17,271 bases of DNA from contig JAWXBS010000116.1 of assembly GCA_034440275.1 (NCBI GenBank), positions 1-17,271 of the forward strand, read 5' to 3'. The notes beneath the pieces were generated by a model. It had not been told where the DNA came from and ran no database searches. It worked only from the letters and a program-made list of their open reading frames with translations. Shown here piece by piece: positions 13,845 through 17,271 of the stretch (its first letter is position 1; every line of letters starts with the position of its first letter). The stretch comes from VFBF01 sp034440275. GTDB taxonomy: Bacteria; Pseudomonadota; Alphaproteobacteria; Caulobacterales; Aquidulcibacteraceae. The position numbers and the translations under genes were made by a program.

Positions 13845-13916
13845 GGACCGCCGGCGCCCTCGCCGGCATTATGCGCGCCAAGGAGAATCACCGGGCCGGC
13901 GGGGCGCCGGCGGTCC
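13845..13916. repeat. long palindromic hairpin element
   Basis: The arm GGACCGCCGGCGCCC (13845-13859) is the exact complement of GGGCGCCGGCGGTCC (13902-13916). After one unpaired T (13860) the stem continues as CGCCGGC (13861-13867) with GCCGGCG (13895-13901). The result is about 22 paired bases around a 27-nt loop. The T-rich tract lies before the hairpin on the plus strand rather than after it, so it does not look like an intrinsic terminator in either direction. It resembles the REP-like intergenic palindromes common in GC-rich alphaproteobacterial genomes. Confidence 0.75.
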
Positions 13917-13961
13917 TCAGAGCGAGGGGAACAGCCGGTTACAATCCCTCCATTTCCGGAG

Positions 13962-14018
13962 CGGCGACGCCCCCGTCGCCGTAACCCCGTCGCAGAAAAC
14001 GGCGGCGTAGGCGCCGCC
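13962..14018. repeat. two adjacent compact GC hairpins
   Basis: CGGCGACG (13962-13969) pairs with CGTCGCCG (13974-13981) over a CCCC loop. Next to it, GGCGGCG (14001-14007) pairs with CGCCGCC (14012-14018) over a TAGG loop. Neither is followed by a T tract on either strand. They may be fragments of the surrounding palindromic repeats; the function is unknown. Confidence 0.5.
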
Positions 14019-14051
14019 GCCCCAAGCTCCCTCACAAATTCAGCGCCGTCA

Positions 14052-14200
14052 CCCTTCGCCCCCGCGAGGGGGAGAAGGTGGCCGCGAAGCGGTCGGATGA
14101 GGGGGTGAGGCGCAGGATGAAGTCGGATGTTGCGGCCAATCGCTTGGACGCCCTCTCATCCGGCCTTCGGCCACCTTCTCCCCCTCGCGGGGGAGAAGGG
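14052..14200. repeat. pair of inverted REP-like repeat copies
   Basis: Copy 1 (14052-14105, plus orientation) and copy 2 (14151-14200, inverted) are near-identical over about 50 bp. Both contain a short palindromic core (CCCCCGCGAGGGGG in each when oriented alike), then GAGAAGGTGGCCG, then a variable stretch, then CGGATGA. The variable stretch differs by about four bases between copies. They are separated by 45 bp, and the transcript of either strand could fold into one long hairpin. Repeats of this kind (free-standing GGGGGAGAAGGTGGCC units) are, to my knowledge, widely scattered between genes in alphaproteobacteria. Confidence 0.8.
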
Positions 14201-14224
14201 CGTTCTCATCCATGTCCGCAAACA

Positions 14225-14336
14225 CCGTCATTCCGGACAACGCGCAGCGTTGATCCGGAGCGCAGGAGACTGGACGAGACCGTTCGCTTGAACCCCTGGG
14301 TTCCGGGTTCGGCTTTCAGCCGCCCCGGAATGACGG
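14225..14336. repeat. 112-bp intergenic element with 12-bp inverted ends
   Basis: CCGTCATTCCGG (14225-14236) is the exact complement of CCGGAATGACGG (14325-14336). The interior includes TGATCCGGAGCGCAGG and CCCTGGGTTCCGGG, then GGTTCGGCTTTCAGCC. This is the general look of the CGTCATTCCGG-type dispersed palindrome found between genes in many alphaproteobacteria. There is no open frame of note inside. It lies 64 bp upstream of the small gene at 14400. Confidence 0.8.
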
Positions 14337-14399
14337 AGATCAAGCAGGCTCGGCCCTCGAAACATTGCAGATCGTCGGTGACACAAGCATCATCCCTGC

Positions 14400-14711
14400 A
14401 TGGGTTACGACGCAGCGATTGATCGAGAGATCAAAATCTGGGTGAAGGCAGCCGGTTCGGTACTGGTCACGTCGTCGGCCGGGAAGCCGGCGCGGTACTT
14501 TCACGTTCCGGGCGACACGCCGTTTGAGTGTTTCCAAATCGCCGTGCGCGCGCCTGAAAACGGTCGGATAGCGGTTAGTGCCCGAGCTATCGATACGAAC
14601 GACGATACCGACGAAACCATGGATCAGACTTGGGACGGGCCAGTCGCTCAATTGAGCGAAATGCTGCGGACGGCGATGGCTACCGTCGAGACTTGGAAAA
14701 CGCGGAAATGA
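14400..14711 (+). CDS. small protein of unknown function
   Basis: I do not recognise this 103-residue soluble protein. It has no signal peptide, membrane segment or cysteine cluster. It starts MGYDAAIDREIKIWVKAAGS. The middle (about 28-67) looks beta-rich (ARYFHVPGDTPFECFQIAVR, then RIAVSARAIDTN), followed by an acidic stretch DTNDDTDETMDQTWDG (65-80) and a C-terminal helix AQLSEMLRTAMATVETWK. This layout suggests one compact alpha/beta domain. No good ribosome site precedes ATG 14400, so the start is uncertain. A minus-strand frame covers the same bases, but its translation is less protein-like. Base composition is less GC-rich than in the core genes, which may mean recent acquisition. Confidence 0.6.
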   Translation: MGYDAAIDREIKIWVKAAGSVLVTSSAGKPARYFHVPGDTPFECFQIAVRAPENGRIAVSARAIDTNDDTDETMDQTWDGPVAQLSEMLRTAMATVETWKTRK

Positions 14712-14788
14712 ATAGCGCTCGATCCGCCTCACTTTGGTAGCTCTCTCTCTCGGCCGCCGGTGTCGGGCGATGGAGCCATCTTGATACG

Positions 14789-15283
14789 ATGGGCGAGAAG
14801 AGCGAGAGGCGCGCGGTGGGCCCGTACGATTGGCGATACTATGCGACGTGGGACGGGCGCATCAGCCCTCGCGACCACATGGTCGCGTCGCAGGTGCTTG
14901 GCCTGGCGACTTTCTTCATCACACTGCCGCTGTTCGCACTTTCATTCTTTTGGTCACCATCGGCGACGTTCGGCTTTTTTCCCCTCGTTCCAATAATCGT
15001 CTCGATACCCGGATCCTCGTTGTTTGTGCGCCGCGCCCACGATCTTGGTTGGCCCGCCGCACTCCCGATCGGTGCATTAATTTTGACGTTGGCTGTTGCG
15101 CTAGCGCTGATGGCGCGGTTCGGCGTCTTCGGCGCCGCCGCCGCAGAGCCTCGATGGTTGGCGTTCGCAACGAGCACGCCATTGGTAATGGTCGTTTTTG
15201 GACTTGGTGGTCTGTTGTCGCTCTGGCTGACCTTTGTAGATGGACAGCCGGGCGCCAACCGCTACGGACCGGCGCCAGCGTAA
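14789..15283 (+). CDS. DUF805-family inner-membrane protein
   Basis: 164 residues with four probable membrane segments at about 34-54, 61-79, 89-111 and 126-149. The family hallmarks are visible: an N-terminal DGRISPRDH (22-30) resembling the usual F-x-GR-x-x-R entry, RRAHDLGWP (81-89), and the tail GQPGANRYGP (152-161), which matches the G-x-N-x-[FY]GP ending of DUF805 proteins. The molecular role of the family is not established. ATG 14789 has GGAG at 14772-14775, a rather long 13-nt spacing. Parts of the gene (14900-15080) are noticeably AT-richer than the flanking core genes. It converges on divL with only 43 bp between stop codons. Confidence 0.85.
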   Translation: MGEKSERRAVGPYDWRYYATWDGRISPRDHMVASQVLGLATFFITLPLFALSFFWSPSATFGFFPLVPIIVSIPGSSLFVRRAHDLGWPAALPIGALILTLAVALALMARFGVFGAAAAEPRWLAFATSTPLVMVVFGLGGLLSLWLTFVDGQPGANRYGPAPA

Positions 15284-15296
15284 ACGTCCGATCAGC

Positions 15297-15325
15297 GGCG
15301 GCAAGCACGCGTGCTGTTTGCCGCC
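15297..15325. terminator. possible bidirectional terminator hairpin between the DUF805 gene and divL
   Basis: GGCGGCAA (15297-15304) pairs with TTGCCGCC (15318-15325), and the enclosed GCACGCGTGC can extend the stem. It sits in the 43-bp gap between the two convergent stop codons, 1 nt from the divL stop. No T tract follows on either strand, so it would be a weak or factor-assisted terminator. Placement supports the call more than the sequence does. Confidence 0.45.
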
Positions 15326-15326
15326 C

Positions 15327-17271
15327 CTACTCCGCCGCGATCGACAGCGTCATCGCGGTCGGCAGGTTCACGCTCACCGTCGTGCCTTCGCCGGGCTCCG
15401 ACTGCAGCGAGACCCAGCCGTTGTGCAGTTCCGCGAAGGAGCGCACGAGCGCGAGGCCGAGGCCTGCGCCGCCCTGGTCGCCGGACCGGAAATTGTCGAA
15501 CGCCGTCGCCTGCTGTTCGTAGGCCATGCCGCGCCCGGTATCGCTCACCCAGAAGCGCACCATCGCATCGAGGCGTTCGGCGCCGATGGTGATGGTGTCG
15601 CCGCGTTCGGTGAAGCGGTGTGCGTTCGACACGAGGTTGAACAGGATCTGGCGGATGCGCTTTTCGTCGCCCGACATTTTTCCGATCTTGCGGTCGCACA
15701 CGATCTTGATCGGCACTTCCGTGGCCTTGGCGCTCGACGTGGCGCCCGCCGCTTCCTTGATCACCGCGAAGATGTCGACGTCCGATGCCTCGAGCGTGAC
15801 TTCGCCCGCCTCGATCATCGCGAGATCGAGCACGTTGTCGATGAGCTTGGTGAGGTGGGAGGTGGCGGTGACGACATTGTCGACCTGCGCCTGCTGGCGA
15901 TCGTTGAGGGGGCCCGCCATGCGGCTGGCGAGCATGTCGGCATAGCCGGTGATGGTCTGCAGCGGATCGCGCAGCTGCACGGAAACATTGGCGACGAATT
16001 CCGTCTTCAGACGGTCCGCCGCTTCCAGCGCATCGCCGCGTTCGCGCAGCGCGTTCTCGACATTGCGCGAGGCCGTGACATCGAGGAAAGCCACCAGCGT
16101 CGCGCCATCGGGCAGCGGGCGCGTGAGGAACTGCACGATGACGCCGTCGGAGCGGCGCATTTCGCCGCCGTCCTCGCGGCGCGCGCTCGGACTCGGATCG
16201 GTGATGCGGGCCTTCAGCTCCCGCCACTTGCCGCGATCGTGGTAGAGCGGCACGCACGCCTCGATGACGCGGTCGAAGTCCGCGCCTTCCTGGAACTCCG
16301 CGCCGTCCAGCTCCCACATCGACAGGAAGGCCGCGTTCGCAAGGCGCATGCGCCCGTCCGCGCCGAACACGGCGACGCCTTCGTGCAGCTTGTCGAGGGC
16401 GGCCTGCTGCACTTTCACGAGATTGTTGTACTGCCCGCGCAGCGTCTGCTCGCTCGTCACGTCGCTGAACACGAGCAGCAGGCCGCCCATCGGATGACGC
16501 TGGCGCGCGATGCGCAGCATGCGGCCGTCCTCGAGATTCCAGCTCTCTTCCGGCAGGTGAGACACTTCTTGATAGAGCGCGAGTTCGCCGGCGCGCCATT
16601 CGGCGAAACTGCCGTGGAACGGCAGCATGCGCTTGGCCTTGAGTTCGTCGAGCCACTGCGCGTGCGACGGGCCGTCCGCGAGGAAGGCGCCGTCGAGATC
16701 CCACATCTTGGCGAAGGCCTGGTTGTGGAACACAAGCCGCTTGTCGCGCCCGAACACCGCCACGCCTTCGGCGAGATGGTTGAGCGTTTCGTCGTGCGCG
16801 GCCACGTGATCGGCGAAGTCGCCGCGGAGCTGTTCGGCTTCGGTCACGTCGAACGCCATGCCGCCCGCGCCGCCCGACACCGGGAACATCAGCACGCGGA
16901 AGGCGCGCCGCTTGCCGCCGGTTATGGTGACGTGGCGCACTTCCTCGATCTTTTCCTGCGTGTCGACCACGCGGCGCGCCTGATCGGCGGCGGCGGCATC
17001 GATGAGCACATTGCTGGCGACGGCCTGTCCGACGGACTTGGTGTCGAGCGCTTCGAGATAGGCGTCGTTGGCCCAGTCGAGCTTGCCGCCGTCGGTGACG
17101 CGCCACGCCAGGAACGGCGCGCCCTGCATCATCTCGAGATACGCAGCGGGATCGCGCGCGATGGAGAGGTGGGGATCGCCGTCGAGGCGCCCGTCGGCGC
17201 CCCCCTGCTCGAGACCTTTCACGCTGGAATCGCCCATCCACACGACCGCGCGCGCGCCGGCGGTGCGACCA
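15327..17271 (-). CDS. divL: DivL-type PAS pseudokinase, 5' end cut by window edge
   Basis: The frame is open to the window end; the first start codon inside is GTG 17243, and residues are numbered from there (638 to the TAG stop). Three PAS-like domains lie at about 34-135, 151-262 and 284-390, then a HisKA-type dimerisation helix and HATPase domain. The ATPase boxes are intact: NLVSNAHRF (536-544), VSDTGRGM (566-573), AFDNF (581-585) and GAGLGLALV (592-600). The H-box reads FVANVSVQLRDPL (416-428): V422 replaces the phosphoacceptor His. In Caulobacter DivL this residue is Tyr550, followed by 219 residues; here 216 follow, so about 128 N-terminal residues are probably missing. DivL senses phospho-DivK and controls the CckA-CtrA cell-cycle pathway. 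The family call rests on architecture, the H-box and synteny with tsaE-addAB. Confidence 0.82.
   Translation of the reverse strand, partial: GRTAGARAVVWMGDSSVKGLEQGGADGRLDGDPHLSIARDPAAYLEMMQGAPFLAWRVTDGGKLDWANDAYLEALDTKSVGQAVASNVLIDAAAADQARRVVDTQEKIEEVRHVTITGGKRRAFRVLMFPVSGGAGGMAFDVTEAEQLRGDFADHVAAHDETLNHLAEGVAVFGRDKRLVFHNQAFAKMWDLDGAFLADGPSHAQWLDELKAKRMLPFHGSFAEWRAGELALYQEVSHLPEESWNLEDGRMLRIARQRHPMGGLLLVFSDVTSEQTLRGQYNNLVKVQQAALDKLHEGVAVFGADGRMRLANAAFLSMWELDGAEFQEGADFDRVIEACVPLYHDRGKWRELKARITDPSPSARREDGGEMRRSDGVIVQFLTRPLPDGATLVAFLDVTASRNVENALRERGDALEAADRLKTEFVANVSVQLRDPLQTITGYADMLASRMAGPLNDRQQAQVDNVVTATSHLTKLIDNVLDLAMIEAGEVTLEASDVDIFAVIKEAAGATSSAKATEVPIKIVCDRKIGKMSGDEKRIRQILFNLVSNAHRFTERGDTITIGAERLDAMVRFWVSDTGRGMAYEQQATAFDNFRSGDQGGAGLGLALVRSFAELHNGWVSLQSEPGEGTTVSVNLPTAMTLSIAAE

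Larger units (their letters stand above)
13740..14399. other. 660-bp repeat-rich intergenic stretch without a supported gene
   Basis: Short open frames exist here on both strands, but they run through palindromic repeats, lack ribosome sites and have low-complexity Arg/Pro/Ser translations, so I annotate none. The stretch contains a T-rich tract (13821-13840), a long hairpin (13845-13916), two compact hairpins (13962-14018), a pair of inverted REP-like copies (14052-14200) and a further element with 12-bp inverted ends (14225-14336). The promoter of the minus-strand gene ending at 13245 probably lies in 13740-13840, and that of the plus-strand gene at 14400 probably in 14337-14399. Neither promoter can be pinned down by eye. 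Confidence 0.7.

Noticed and set aside
13821..13858. T-rich tract beside a GC hairpin as an intrinsic terminator
   Set aside because: The T tract precedes the hairpin on the plus strand, and on the minus strand the hairpin is followed by As. The only stem before the T tract (around 13807-13817) has about 4 bp, too weak.
13721..14108. Several frames of 80-130 codons in the repeat-rich stretch
   Set aside because: They cross palindromic repeats, overlap on both strands, lack ribosome sites and have Pro/Arg/Ser low-complexity translations.
13845..14336. Possible CRISPR array
   Set aside because: The repeats are inverted pairs of different families, not regularly spaced direct repeats with unique spacers, and no cas gene is present.
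15292..17241. 649-codon minus-strand frame parallel to divL
   Set aside because: Same strand but a different frame. Its Arg-rich translation has no domains, whereas the divL frame has PAS and HATPase motifs.

Overview
The window looks like chromosomal core DNA of a high-GC alphaproteobacterium, probably close to Caulobacterales/Hyphomonadales. The reasons are the high GC content and GC-rich third codon positions, the gene order (trpA) accD-folC / trxA-addA-addB-murU-amgK-tsaE ... divL, an alphaproteobacterial AccD that has lost its zinc-ribbon cysteines, and a DivL-type pseudokinase. The lineage call is an inference from gene content and order; no 16S or other marker is present.

Left arm (1-2386, + strand): the last codons of a probable trpA run by an ATGA overlap into accD (fatty-acid synthesis), followed by folC (folate polyglutamylation). 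Both point toward trxA; the folC and trxA stop codons abut in a TGATCA palindrome. The intrinsic terminator for the trxA side lies inside the folC coding sequence.

Central operon (11421 down to 2387, - strand): tsaE, amgK, murU, addB, addA and trxA are very tightly packed, with 2-9 nt gaps or ATGA overlaps up to addA and a 77-nt gap before trxA. The products cover tRNA t6A modification, peptidoglycan sugar recycling (AmgK/MurU), double-strand-break repair (AddAB helicase-nuclease) and thiol redox.

Right part (11422-15290): a block that separates tsaE from divL, which in many alphaproteobacteria are neighbours to my knowledge. It carries a ferredoxin reductase and a [2Fe-2S] ferredoxin (+), an unrecognised 164-residue protein (-), a repeat-rich non-coding stretch of about 660 bp, an unrecognised 103-residue protein (+) and a DUF805-type membrane protein (+). 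The last two have lower-GC stretches than their neighbours. At least four unrelated palindromic elements lie between 13134 and 14336.

Right edge (15327-17271, - strand): a PAS-PAS-PAS-HisKA-HATPase protein, cut by the window end, that I assign to DivL. The phosphoacceptor position of its H-box is valine, not the usual histidine nor the tyrosine of Caulobacter DivL, while the ATP-binding half is intact. This is the most interesting single observation. I see no CRISPR array, transposase, phage gene, rRNA or tRNA.
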